From Sphingomonas sp. CL5.1 (GTDB lineage Bacteria > Pseudomonadota > Alphaproteobacteria > Sphingomonadales > Sphingomonadaceae): 64,000 nucleotides of DNA. The notes beneath the pieces are model-generated. The model was not told where the DNA came from, made no database searches, and was given only the letters and a program-made list of their open reading frames with translations. The position numbers and the translations under genes are program-made. Positions 7,081 through 15,313 of this stretch are shown piece after piece (the first letter of the stretch is position 1; the number at the start of each line of letters is the position of its first letter). Location of the stretch: positions 2,659,001 through 2,723,000 of the forward strand of contig NZ_CP050137.1 in the NCBI RefSeq assembly GCF_013344685.1, read 5' to 3'.

Positions 7081-7788
7081 ATGTGCGTGCTCGCGATCGC
7101 CTGGAAGGCTCATCCGCGCTGGAAGCTGGTGGTCGCCGCCAACCGTGACGAATTTCATGACAGGCCCGCCGAACCGCTGCATCGCTGGGATGATGGCGAG
7201 ACGATTGCGGGGCGCGATGTCAGGGCTGGGGGCACCTGGCTCGCGGTATCGGAGAAGGGCCGGCTCGCGGCCGTGACCAACCTTCGCGGGCATGGAGACC
7301 CCGATCCTTCACTGGCATCGCGCGGTGTGCTGGTGATTGATCTGGCGCGGGGCGACCTTCCCCCGAATGACAGGCTGGGCGGGTTCAATCCATTCAACGC
7401 CGTGACCATCGGACGCGATGGCGCGTATTTTCTTTCCAATCGGCCGGGATCTGTTCGCCACTCGCTGGCACCGGGATTTCACGCCATGTCCAACGGACCG
7501 CTCGACCCGCCGTGGCTCAAGACGGTTCGATTGAGCAAGGCGATCGAAAGCTGGCTCGGCAGCGACGATCATGATCCCGAGATGCTGTTCGCCGGATTGC
7601 GCGATGGAAGCCCGTCAACCGGCACGGCGGACGATCCCGCGCCGATCTTCGTGGAAAACCCAATCTACGGCACTCGCTGCGGCACGATCGTCCTGGTCGA
7701 TACCGATGACGCCGGCCTGATCATTGAGCGCCGTTTCGATCGAACGGGGCAGGCTGTGGGTGATACCGCTATTCCGTTCCGGTGGTGA
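7081..7788 (+). CDS. NRDE family protein (TANGO2-like)
   Basis: 235 aa, the usual length of the NRDE/TANGO2 family. It begins MCVLAIAWKAHPRWKLVVAANRDEF, with the name-giving NRDE at 21-24 and Cys2 as possible N-terminal nucleophile after Met removal. Further family marks are WDDGETIAGRDVRAGGTWLA (about 36-55) and GTRCGTIVLVD near the C-terminus. The family belongs to the Ntn-hydrolase-like fold and has been linked to heme trafficking and lipid metabolism in other organisms, without a settled reaction. It is eight nt downstream of the nuclease and may share its transcript. Confidence 0.8.
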   Translation: MCVLAIAWKAHPRWKLVVAANRDEFHDRPAEPLHRWDDGETIAGRDVRAGGTWLAVSEKGRLAAVTNLRGHGDPDPSLASRGVLVIDLARGDLPPNDRLGGFNPFNAVTIGRDGAYFLSNRPGSVRHSLAPGFHAMSNGPLDPPWLKTVRLSKAIESWLGSDDHDPEMLFAGLRDGSPSTGTADDPAPIFVENPIYGTRCGTIVLVDTDDAGLIIERRFDRTGQAVGDTAIPFRW

Positions 7789-7939
7789 TGAGGGGCGGCG
7801 TTTGGAGGCAAGTCTGGAAGCGCGAGGTGCTGGTCTATCGTAGAAGGTCGAGGAGGCCGTGTGCGCCTTACGTTTCAACCTTTCATCTGCCATTGTATTA
7901 GATACCCAATGCTCCAATGATCGGGAAAGGAGGGCTATA

Positions 7940-8077
7940 ATGGCAACTGCGTACCGCGCTCCTGTGGAGCAGCACCGGAAACTCAAGGCGCGTCCGCGTC
8001 GTGATATCGACGTGAAGGCCCTTCGCAACGATATCAACGAGCGTTACGAAAACACCCTACGCTACCTTGGACGATGA
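7940..8077 (+). CDS. Small basic protein (45 aa)
   Basis: Starts MATAYRAPVEQHRKLKARPRRD after a strong AAAGGAGGG ribosome binding site and ends ENTLRYLGR. It is Arg/Lys-rich in the first half and helical in the second. Its end overlaps the next small reading frame by 11 nt. The good ribosome binding site makes it credible; function unknown. Confidence 0.5.
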   Translation: MATAYRAPVEQHRKLKARPRRDIDVKALRNDINERYENTLRYLGR

Positions 8078-8189
8078 GCCGAACGCCCCGTTGTTAGGTC
8101 AATGGGCTGAAAAGCTTACCACAAACGCATATTCGGAAGCAGCGCTCTACGACATCCTTGAGCATTTCATTCAGGAAAGCCGCGACTAG
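8067..8189 (+). CDS. Possible small acidic protein (40 aa), TTG start
   Basis: A 40-aa frame from TTG at 8067 reads DDEPNAPLLGQWAEKLTTNA then YSEAALYDILEHFIQESRD. It is acidic and helical and overlaps the basic 45-aa frame. No ribosome binding site is obvious, so it may depend on coupling. The basic/acidic overlapping pair recalls small two-gene modules, but no family is recognised. Confidence 0.35.
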   Translation: MDDEPNAPLLGQWAEKLTTNAYSEAALYDILEHFIQESRD

Positions 8190-8247
8190 GCTCGCATGAT
8201 CGAGAGAATTTCATAACCCGAGAGCATGCGCGTTCGGGAGAAGGCTG

Positions 8248-9720
8248 CTAGTACTGCCCGTCCGCATTGTTTTCGCGTGCTTGCAGGGCCTTCCGACGCC
8301 GCACCTCATGAAGATGGGCATGAGCGGTCCTGGTTTCTTGCGCCAGCGCTATCTGTGCTCGCGCCGATCGAGGCCGAAGCCAGGTCGCGACCGGACCATC
8401 CTTCTCGCGCAGGTCGCGGATTGGCGCGAAGATGACGTCGGTGATGGCCTGCTGCTGCTGGCGCAGGTGATCTTCGAGGATCTTCTCCCGCGTGATATAG
8501 CCTTCGTTCACGCCGGGGATCGCATGGTTCATCAGCAATTTCGCGTCGACGCCATTCACCTTGGCAATGGTTGCGATCGTTCGGTAGGTCTGCCGCAGAT
8601 CGTTCCCCCATTTCGATAGGTCGGCGCGGTCCTCCTGTGTGGTGTAGATATGACCGGCTTTGCTCTCGGCCGGGAACAGCCAGATGCGCGCCTCGACCGG
8701 ATGCTGGGCGCGCCCAAACCGGATCACGCGCATCAGCGACCGGATCATCTCCCGCGACAGCGGAATATCGAACGCGCGGTCTTCGCCACCCTTGGGCGCC
8801 GGAATATGAAGGATGCGCCTTCTGAGATCGAGGTGGTTGAGGCGCGCACGCTTCAAGGCGGCCGGACGCGATCCCGAGAGGACTTCCATCAGATGGAATT
8901 CACGTCGTATCGGATTCTCCAGACGGGCAAGCTCGTTGAACCAGCCGGGCAGGTCGCTGACACCCATGCCGGAATTGCGGCGCCGTTCCTTGTTCCAATC
9001 GACTGCATCGACTGGATTGTCGCGCGACAGCACCTTCTTGTTCTTCAGCCACGCATGATTGTAGATCGCCCGCAACGTCCGCATCGCGCCATTGGCCGCA
9101 TATGGACCGCTAGCCAGGGTGATTGCGTCGTGCTTCCTCGCGACAAGGTCTGGGTCTTCTGCAAGGTCTTTAAGGGGCCTGTCGATCCAGATCTTGAGAA
9201 CGCGGGTGACATGATCCTCATAGCCGGCAATCGTCCCCGCGCTGCGCCCCTTCTTGATCAAGGCCGCTTTATAGCGCTCCCACGCTTCGCGGAGCGAAGG
9301 ACCTTCCGCGTCCTCCCGGGCCGTCTTGTCCGAGGATTGCTGCTGTTCGACCCTATCCGACACGGCACATGGCCGTTTCACAGCGTCGGGCCTGGGATGG
9401 CGGCCTTGCCGCATCTCGGAAAGGTATCCCTCCGCGATCGTCCGGGCCTTTGCGACGGTGATCTTGCTGCAATCGCCGATCGTCACGCGGGCGCTCGCGA
9501 TTCGCTTGCCGGCGATGCGAATTTCCGACCTGACCATGAAGGTCTTTCGCTTCCGGCCGACGACAACCTGGAAGCCTCCGAGCTTTTCGTCGAAGGCGAA
9601 ATACTGGCCCCGTTCGGCAAATGGCAAATGCGCGATCGAGCGATCGGTAAGCGGAAAGCGAAGATTCCCGGCTGCGCTGGCTGGTTTCGACTGCGTCTCG
9701 ATCGCTTGCTGCTGGGGCAT
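8248..9720 (-). CDS. Tyrosine-type site-specific integrase
   Basis: 490 aa with an N-terminal DUF4102-like arm-binding region (FAFDEKLGGFQVVVGRKRKTF, about 41-61), a SAM-like core-binding domain (LREAWERYKAALIKKGRSAGT, about 143-163) and a C-terminal catalytic domain. Visible catalytic residues are Arg285 (SGSRPAALK), Lys310 (PAPKGGED), Arg376 (GNDLRQTYR), His399 (LMNHAIPG) and the nucleophile Tyr408 (NEGYITR). All are present, so the enzyme looks active. It lies next to a tRNA-Arg 3' fragment, as expected of an integrase at the end of its element. A decayed copy of its N-terminal half is at 62784-62935. Confidence 0.9.
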   Translation of the reverse strand: MPQQQAIETQSKPASAAGNLRFPLTDRSIAHLPFAERGQYFAFDEKLGGFQVVVGRKRKTFMVRSEIRIAGKRIASARVTIGDCSKITVAKARTIAEGYLSEMRQGRHPRPDAVKRPCAVSDRVEQQQSSDKTAREDAEGPSLREAWERYKAALIKKGRSAGTIAGYEDHVTRVLKIWIDRPLKDLAEDPDLVARKHDAITLASGPYAANGAMRTLRAIYNHAWLKNKKVLSRDNPVDAVDWNKERRRNSGMGVSDLPGWFNELARLENPIRREFHLMEVLSGSRPAALKRARLNHLDLRRRILHIPAPKGGEDRAFDIPLSREMIRSLMRVIRFGRAQHPVEARIWLFPAESKAGHIYTTQEDRADLSKWGNDLRQTYRTIATIAKVNGVDAKLLMNHAIPGVNEGYITREKILEDHLRQQQQAITDVIFAPIRDLREKDGPVATWLRPRSARAQIALAQETRTAHAHLHEVRRRKALQARENNADGQY

Positions 9721-9753
9721 GGTCAATCCCTTCCTCCGGGCTGCAATCATAGC

Positions 9754-9809
9754 ATGGAGGGCCGGCAGGCCAAAATTTTTATGGAGGGGAATTTGGTATT
9801 TATGGAGGG
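9754..9809 (+). repeat. Three direct repeats upstream of the integrase
   Basis: ATGGAGGG occurs at 9754-9761, 9781-9788 and 9802-9809 in the same orientation, the last two as TTTATGGAGGG or TATGGAGGG, in an AT-richer stretch between the integrase start and the tRNA fragment. The position fits integrase arm sites or a binding site for an excisionase or regulator; this is inference. Confidence 0.45.
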
Positions 9810-9957
9810 TTTTTTCGGCCGATCGATCACGACGAGTTTTGGCTGCTCGCTTTTCTGTACCTTGCTATCGTTTGAAAATCATCATTATATCAGTATATTA
9901 AACATGACATGTTGAAGGCAATGGGATAGTCTGGAGTGGATTATAGTGGGAAAAAGA

Positions 9958-10007
9958 TTAGACTACGAATCTGAGGGTCGGACGTTCGAATCGTTCCGGG
10001 CGCGCCA
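9958..10007 (+). other. 3' part of tRNA-Arg(ACG): attachment site
   Basis: The 50 bases fold as the 3' half of a tRNA: anticodon stem TTAGA/TCTGA (9958-9962, 9970-9974) with loop CTACGAA, so anticodon ACG (Arg). The T-arm is GGACG-TTCGAAT-CGTTC (9980-9996), then acceptor strand CGGGCGC, discriminator G and CCA (10005-10007). No matching 5' half (it should start GCGCCCG) lies upstream, so this is a displaced 3' end, as left when an element integrates into a tRNA gene. The intact gene should be at the other end of the element, left of this window. Confidence 0.75.
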
Positions 10008-10309
10008 TTTTTCTCCTAATGAAATCAATGGCTTAGGCGGTACTGCGAAAGCGATATCGTCATAATTTTTCATTTTATGACGTTATTTTTCGCGGCATAC
10101 GGCGAATTGGCCTGACGGCGACGCGATCCGAAGACCGGAAATCGGCGTCTTGTCCGCGTTGGCGCCCGCATTCGGCCATCCATGTTCGGCATGTTCGAAG
10201 CTTGTCGGCAGGCTTGTTGGAAGACAGGCCGCCCGCATCCTCGGCGTGCTCGCTTGGTCGCCGCTTCATCCCGAACTGCTTATCGGCGTGCTCCAAATCA
10301 ATCACGCCC
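10008..10309. other. No recognisable gene
   Basis: Between the tRNA fragment and the transposase remnant I see only short unsupported reading frames. By its position it should be the original downstream flank of the tRNA gene. Confidence 0.4.
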
Positions 10310-10452
10310 GAGGTCCCTGGGGCGTGCGGCTCACGAAGCGGGTTGGCTCGCGCAAGGCGCGAGTCGCGGTCGCCCGGAAAATCGCGGTGATCCAGCACTG
10401 CATCTGGGTGGACGGCACCGAGTTCGAGTGGGGCAAGCCGGTCGCCGCCTGA
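10310..10452 (+). pseudogene. IS110-family transposase, C-terminal remnant
   Basis: The frame ends [20 protein letters not shown] then [12 protein letters not shown] and stop, which is the typical C-terminus of IS110-group (transposase_20) proteins. The DEDD domain is missing and the upstream frame is unrelated. It is the first of several transposase fragments on the right of the tRNA site. Confidence 0.55.
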
Positions 10453-10685
10453 AAGCGCTCTTCGGTTTCGCTCGATCGAGCGGATCGTCCGGCCGGGACG
10501 ATGGGGCCGGTGACCTCGCAGCGATCGTCGTGGCCGACAGGACCACGTGGGTAACGATGAGACGCCGCACCGACGCAGCCCATGATGAGGCGACAAGCTC
10601 GACCTCGGAAAGAACGAAGAACCCGGCAGATGATGACATCGATCGATGGAGCGGCAGGAGTGACCCTTGACACCAACCGCTGTTA

Positions 10686-10915
10686 AAGAACGATGCCTTG
10701 ATGCCGGAGCGCGGCTCGAACACGCCGCCAGCCATAGGCTTCGAACTCGTCGCAGATCGCGGTCAGCAGTTCGACTTCACCGGCTCGCGCCGCAGGCGCA
10801 TCATAATAGGTGGATCGCGCGATGTCGATCAGTCGGCACCCCACAGTGATGGAGAGACCGTCGGGCCGGTTATCACGGATGTAGCCGCGCTTCTCGACCG
10901 CGCCGTGCTTTGCAG
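10686..10915 (-). pseudogene. IS3-family OrfB, N-terminal remnant
   Basis: The minus strand reads GCRLIDIARSTYYDAPAARA followed by VELLTAICDEFEAYGWRRVRAALRHQGIV. This is the conserved start of IS3-family OrfB (the SRSTYYYR- and YGYRR-like boxes). It stops just after RHQGIV, before the DDE domain. Its 5' side abuts the truncated permease at 10921, suggesting that insertion of this IS broke the permease. Confidence 0.65.
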
Positions 10916-10920
10916 AGTCC

Positions 10921-11706
10921 CCTTTAGAAACTCCGCTGGCGGTCGGCCCGCTGGCGATCCTGTCGGCCGTCCCGCTGATGATAAGCCTGTTCCTGGGCAT
11001 CGAATCCGCAGTGGAGATCGGCGAGGAGGTCGAGGATGCGCAACGCAACATCCCGCTCGGCATCGCGCTTGCGATCGGGCTCACCGCGCTGGTCTATGGG
11101 TTGGTCTCGTTCACTTCGTTGGGGCTGGTCGGTCCCACGAAGCTGGCGGCGAGCAGCGCGCCCCTGTTGATCGCCGCGAGGGTGACGCTCGGCTCGCTCG
11201 CCGTGCCGCTGATCGTCGGGGCGGCCTGTCTGTCGATCGTCAAGTCGATGAACGCGACCGCGCTGGTCTTTTCGCGCAGCCTGTTCGCGATGGGGCGCGA
11301 CGGCGTGCTGCCGCCGACCTTCGGCGTCATCCATCCGCGCTTCGGGACGCCGCATCGCGCGGTCCTGCTCGCCTATGCCTTCGCGATGAGCGGATTGCTG
11401 CTGCCGGAGAGCCTGATCTTCCTGCTGCTCGCGGTGAACGTGCCGACGATGCTGAAATATCTCGCCTGCTGCCTGTCGGCGACCCGTGTGGCGAAATACC
11501 ATCCCGAGATCGCGAGCCGTTCGCGTATCCGGCTCGGCTCGGGCGCGGCGCAGGCGATCGGCTACCTTGGCGCGGCACTGGCGCTGCTCATCATCGTCAT
11601 CGGTCTCAACGCCGACGTGCGGCCCTACCTGCTCGTCGGCGGGTGGCTGCTGCTCGGCGTGGTCTATTGGCTGGCGCGTGGAGGGCGACCGCACGCGGAT
11701 CGGTGA
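10921..11706 (+). pseudogene. APC-family amino-acid permease, N-terminus lost
   Basis: About 260 codons remain of what should be a 430-480 aa transporter. At least six hydrophobic segments are visible (for example LLIAARVTLGSLAVPLIVGA and the C-terminal QAIGYLGAALALLIIVIGL). The loop SLFAMGRDGVLPPTFGVIHP matches the RMLYSMARDGxLP motif of amino-acid/polyamine antiporters. The reading frame enters from the IS3 remnant with no start, so at least the first five helices are missing. Probably non-functional. Confidence 0.7.
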
Positions 11707-11721
11707 TCCGCGCCGGTGTCT

Positions 11722-11900
11722 TCACAGCAACGGGGTGAGCGCCGCCATGAGCGGCTCGATCATCCAGTGCTGCAACCCCGCCAGATTGGCGCGGCCATCG
11801 TCCGTGATATAGATGGCGTGATCGCGGCGCAGCGCCTGCACCGCGTCATGGTCGATCGGCAGCATCGCGAACATGCCGGTCTGTTCGCGCAGGCACGCCA
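11722..11900 (-). pseudogene. Aromatic aminotransferase, C-terminal remnant
   Basis: The last 59 codons read LREQTGMFAMLPIDHDAVQA, then DHAIYITDDGRANLAGLQ. This matches the C-terminus of TyrB/AspC-type aminotransferases (GMFS, then a substrate-contacting GR-x-N-x-AGL). Upstream the frame no longer resembles the enzyme. Confidence 0.55.
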
Positions 11901-12202
11901 GCCTGGGGTGCGATCCTGATTGCCGTCTGCTGATCGGAGCGCCGCTCCGAGCGCGCGAGAATGCTCCCGGCCGGCACGGCCCGCTGCCAGTCGATATTGG
12001 CCGGGTCAATGAGTCGGGATCAGGGGCGAGATTGCACAGGTCTGATCGGGCGGAGAGCTTGGCAACCGCCGCGATGTCGTCACCCACACCTTCCGAAAGG
12101 AGCCAGGACTGCAGGCTAGCGAGGTTCAAGGCTTGAGCCCCTCTTGACGATTGGATAAAACATGTAATATCGCGTGAAAATGCAAATAAAATTGAGAGCC
12201 GA
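11901..12202. other. Degenerate stretch without a clear gene
   Basis: Open frames exist but no conserved domain can be seen. An AT-rich tract (12150-12200) precedes the DUF3830 gene and probably holds its promoter. Confidence 0.35.
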
Positions 12203-12724
12203 ATGATGAACTCGCCTGAACGGGTTGATGCGGGAGCGGATGCGCGCTTCGTGCGGTTCACCGAGGCGCGATCGAGCCTTGATATACGGTGCCGGTTGCT
12301 TGATGCGGCGGCGCCGGTCAATGCGGATTTGCTGTGGGAACTGGCCGGTCTGGATCGGCGGTATCCGGCGATCCATGCGATGTGGACGGGGCCAGAAATC
12401 TCCGTCCCCATTGCTGGAAACGACGTTCTGCCGAGCCGGAATCTCGGCGCCGTCTCAACCGAAAACGCGACCAGCTATCCGCGTGCCGGGGATATCGTGC
12501 TCGTCTGCGCACCGCAGGGAACATGGAAGGAAGGGCCGCCCTTCGACCTGATCGATATCGGGCTATTCTATGCGGAAGGCGCGCGGCTGCTGATGCCGAT
12601 GGGATGGATCATGGGCAGCGTATGCGCGCGCATCGTCGATGAGGATGTCGCCAACGCTGCGGTGGCCTGCGCGGCGATCCGCCATAACGGCGCCTGTGAG
12701 CTGCATCTCTCACGTTGTGATTGA
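12203..12724 (+). CDS. DUF3830 family protein (cyclophilin-like fold)
   Basis: 173 aa. The core WELAGLDRRYPAIHAMWTGP (about 44-63), VPIAGNDV and STENATSYPRAGDIVLV (about 84-100) match DUF3830. That family has a cyclophilin-like barrel and is often found beside hydantoin, allantoin or amino-acid racemase genes. No active site is known. The FAD oxidoreductase starts 18 nt downstream, so the two are probably co-transcribed. An alternative ATG is at 12206. Confidence 0.7.
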   Translation: MMNSPERVDAGADARFVRFTEARSSLDIRCRLLDAAAPVNADLLWELAGLDRRYPAIHAMWTGPEISVPIAGNDVLPSRNLGAVSTENATSYPRAGDIVLVCAPQGTWKEGPPFDLIDIGLFYAEGARLLMPMGWIMGSVCARIVDEDVANAAVACAAIRHNGACELHLSRCD

Positions 12725-12742
12725 CAGGGCGGGTACCCCGAA

Positions 12743-14038
12743 ATGACGGAGGGAGCGAGTCCGGATCGATCGGCTTGGGCGCTCGATCGTCCCGCGCCTG
12801 CGCGCCGTACGCCGCTGAGTGGCGCACACGACGTCGAGACGGTGATTGTCGGGGGTGGTGTCGCTGGGTTGTCGGTGGCTTTGCATCTGGTGGAGAACGG
12901 GCGGCCGCCGCTGCTGCTGGAAGGCGCGGCGATCGGCAGCGGGGCGACCGGCATGAGCGCGGGGATTGTCGCGCCGCAACTCGTCCGCGCCACGCCGTCG
13001 GCGGTGCTCGCGAAATTCGGCGTGCCGCGCGGCGAGGCGCTGCTGCGGCTGGTGAGCGACAGCGGACGCTACCTGTTCGACCTCGCGACACGCCACGCGA
13101 TCGATTGCGACCAGAGCGCGGCCGGCTTCCTCGCCCCGGCGACCGGGCACGGCGCCCTCCAGCGGCTTGGCGAGCTGATCGGGCGATGGCGGCCGTACCG
13201 CTCCGATCTCGCGCTGTGCGGCGCGGCCGAGGTCGAGGCCCTTTCGGGATGCCGCGGCTACGGCGCGGCGATCCTCCACCAGACCGGCGGATCGATCGAC
13301 CCATTGCTCTACGCACGCGGCCTCGCGGCGCGCGCCGAGGCGCTGGGGGCGCGCATCCATGAGGACACGCACGTAACGGCGATCACGCGCGAAGGGCGGA
13401 GCTGGATCGTTTCGACCGGTGCCGCCCGCGTGCGCGCACAGCAGGTGGTGCTGGCCGCGAACGGCGGCAATGGCGCGCTGCATCCGGCGCTGACGGGGAC
13501 GGTGCTGCCCTTGCCGGTGTGCGAGATGTCGACCGAGCCGCTGCCGCCGGAAATGCGCGCGGCGATCCTGCCGTTCGGCCACAGCCTGACGGACATGGAG
13601 GCGGACGTGTTCAGCATCCGCTACACCGCCGGCGACCGGCTCGTCACCGCGCATCCGATGTCGAGCCGTCATTCGATCGGGCAGATCGCAGAAGCGGTGA
13701 ATCGCAGGCTCGCCGCCACGCTCGTCGCCTATCGCCCGCTGCGGCTCGAGCATGTCTGGCACGGCACGGCGTGGGTGAACAGCAACCTGCTGCCGCGCCT
13801 CGTTCGTCCGGCGGAAGGGGTGATCGCGATCCAGGCGTGCAACGGCCGCGGCCTCGGCATCAACACAATCATCGGACGGGAAGTCGCGCGGACGCTGCTC
13901 GATCCGGGATCGTCACCCGATATCGGCTTCGAGACGCCCCGCCGCATTTCCGGCTTCGCCTTCGCCCGCCATGTGCCGCACCTGCTGATGACCGCGGCGC
14001 TGGCGAGCAAGGCGGTGCGCAACCTGTTCACGCGATGA
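12743..14038 (+). CDS. FAD-dependent oxidoreductase (DAO/DadA-like)
   Basis: 431 aa. A Rossmann FAD motif VIVGGGVAGLSVAL at 34-47 is followed by GSGATGMSAGIVAPQL, the serine/glycine loop of D-amino-acid oxidase-type enzymes. The C-terminal half has HVWHGTAWVNSNLLPRLVRP and the FAD-closing ACNGRGLGINTIIGREVA. It likely oxidises a secondary or primary amine, passing electrons to oxygen or quinone. It lies between the DUF3830 and aminotransferase genes on one strand, forming an amine-handling trio next to the ureide genes. It is not of the HpxO urate-hydroxylase type, so it does not obviously fill the missing uricase step. Confidence 0.8.
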   Translation: MTEGASPDRSAWALDRPAPARRTPLSGAHDVETVIVGGGVAGLSVALHLVENGRPPLLLEGAAIGSGATGMSAGIVAPQLVRATPSAVLAKFGVPRGEALLRLVSDSGRYLFDLATRHAIDCDQSAAGFLAPATGHGALQRLGELIGRWRPYRSDLALCGAAEVEALSGCRGYGAAILHQTGGSIDPLLYARGLAARAEALGARIHEDTHVTAITREGRSWIVSTGAARVRAQQVVLAANGGNGALHPALTGTVLPLPVCEMSTEPLPPEMRAAILPFGHSLTDMEADVFSIRYTAGDRLVTAHPMSSRHSIGQIAEAVNRRLAATLVAYRPLRLEHVWHGTAWVNSNLLPRLVRPAEGVIAIQACNGRGLGINTIIGREVARTLLDPGSSPDIGFETPRRISGFAFARHVPHLLMTAALASKAVRNLFTR

Positions 14039-14099
14039 CCGCCCCGCGCCGCCCCGGCGCGCGGCGACCGCGCCTCCTCCCGATCGAAGGATTTCACGG

Positions 14100-15266
14100 A
14101 TGACCCGACCCGCGCAACGCATCCTTTCCGGCTCGAAGAAGAGCTTCGGTATGTACCAGCGGGCGCAGGCGCTGGCGAACGAGGGCGTGGACCTTATCCA
14201 CCTCGAACTCGGTCGCCCGTTCCACGACACGCCGCAACTCATCAAGGACGCGACGATCCGCGCCCTGCGCGACGGGCTGGTGCATTATTCCGACATGCGC
14301 GGCGAACCGCCGCTGCGCGAGGCGCTGGCGGCGAAGCTGCGGCGGTTCAACGCGATAGAGGCGTCGCCCGACACGGTGCTGGTGACCAACGGCCTGACGC
14401 ACGCGTCCTATGCCGCGTTCATGGCGGTAGTCGATCCTGGCGACGAGGTGATATTGCTGGAGCCCTATTATCCACAGCATCTCGGCAAGATCGAGCTGGC
14501 CGGCGGCAAGGTGGTCATGGCCCCACTCGATGCGGCGGACGATTTCCGCATCCGCGCGGATTTGATCGCGCCCCGCATCACGCCGCGCACGCGCGCGATC
14601 GTGCTGGTCAATCCGGCGAACCCGACCGGGCGGGTCTATGCGGGGGAAGAGCTGGAGGAGCTGGCGCGGCTCGCGATCGCCCACGATCTGATCGTGATCT
14701 CCGACGAGGTATACGAGCAGATCACCTATGACGCGCCGCACATCAGCATCGCCTCGCTGCCCGGCATGGTGGAGCGGACGATCTCGCTTTTCGCCTTCAC
14801 CAAAGCCTATGCCATGGACGGATGGCGGCTCGGCTATAGCGCGGCATCGCCCGAGCTGACCGATGCGATGCTGAAAATCTCCACCAACATGGTGACTCAC
14901 GTCAACACGTTCATCCAATATGGCGCGCTGGCGGCGGTGACCGAGGGCGAGGCGGAGATGGACGCGATGCTGGCCGAGGATCGTCGCAAGCGCGACATCG
15001 TACTGCGCGCGCTCAACCAGATGCCCGGCGTGACGTGCAGGGCGCCCGAGGGGACGATCTACGCCTTCCCCGATATCACGGGCACCGGGCGCGGGGCGCA
15101 GGAACTGGCGGACTCGCTGCTGACGCAGGCGCATGTCGTGGTGGAGGCGGGCAGCTTCTACGGGCCGGCCGGTGAAGGGCATCTGCGCGTCTGCTTCGGG
15201 TCCGAAAGCGCCGAGCGTATCGAGGAAGCGATGATGCGCATGGCGCGACACCTCAACACGCTCTAG
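14100..15266 (+). CDS. Class I/II PLP aminotransferase
   Basis: 388 aa, full length for fold-type I aspartate-family enzymes. Motifs in order: NPANPTGRVY at 171-180, SDEVYEQ at 201-207, the PLP lysine Lys235 in FAFTKAYAM, and Arg243 in GWRLGY. The substrate is not readable; relatives act on aspartate, alanine or aromatic acids. It starts 61 nt after the FAD oxidoreductase and may belong to the same operon, supplying or removing amino groups in ureide or amine catabolism. Confidence 0.85.
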   Translation: MTRPAQRILSGSKKSFGMYQRAQALANEGVDLIHLELGRPFHDTPQLIKDATIRALRDGLVHYSDMRGEPPLREALAAKLRRFNAIEASPDTVLVTNGLTHASYAAFMAVVDPGDEVILLEPYYPQHLGKIELAGGKVVMAPLDAADDFRIRADLIAPRITPRTRAIVLVNPANPTGRVYAGEELEELARLAIAHDLIVISDEVYEQITYDAPHISIASLPGMVERTISLFAFTKAYAMDGWRLGYSAASPELTDAMLKISTNMVTHVNTFIQYGALAAVTEGEAEMDAMLAEDRRKRDIVLRALNQMPGVTCRAPEGTIYAFPDITGTGRGAQELADSLLTQAHVVVEAGSFYGPAGEGHLRVCFGSESAERIEEAMMRMARHLNTL

Positions 15267-15313
15267 GACTGATCCGCGAGGCGCGCGCGGCACGCCCCGC
15301 GCCCGTGATTTCG

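Noticed and set aside
9958..10007. A complete functional tRNA-Arg gene
   Set aside because: The 5' acceptor strand and D-arm are missing; the preceding bases do not pair with CGGGCGC.
12743..14038. The FAD oxidoreductase as the missing urate hydroxylase (HpxO)
   Set aside because: Its motifs are those of the D-amino-acid oxidase fold, not of the HpxO/para-hydroxybenzoate-hydroxylase type.
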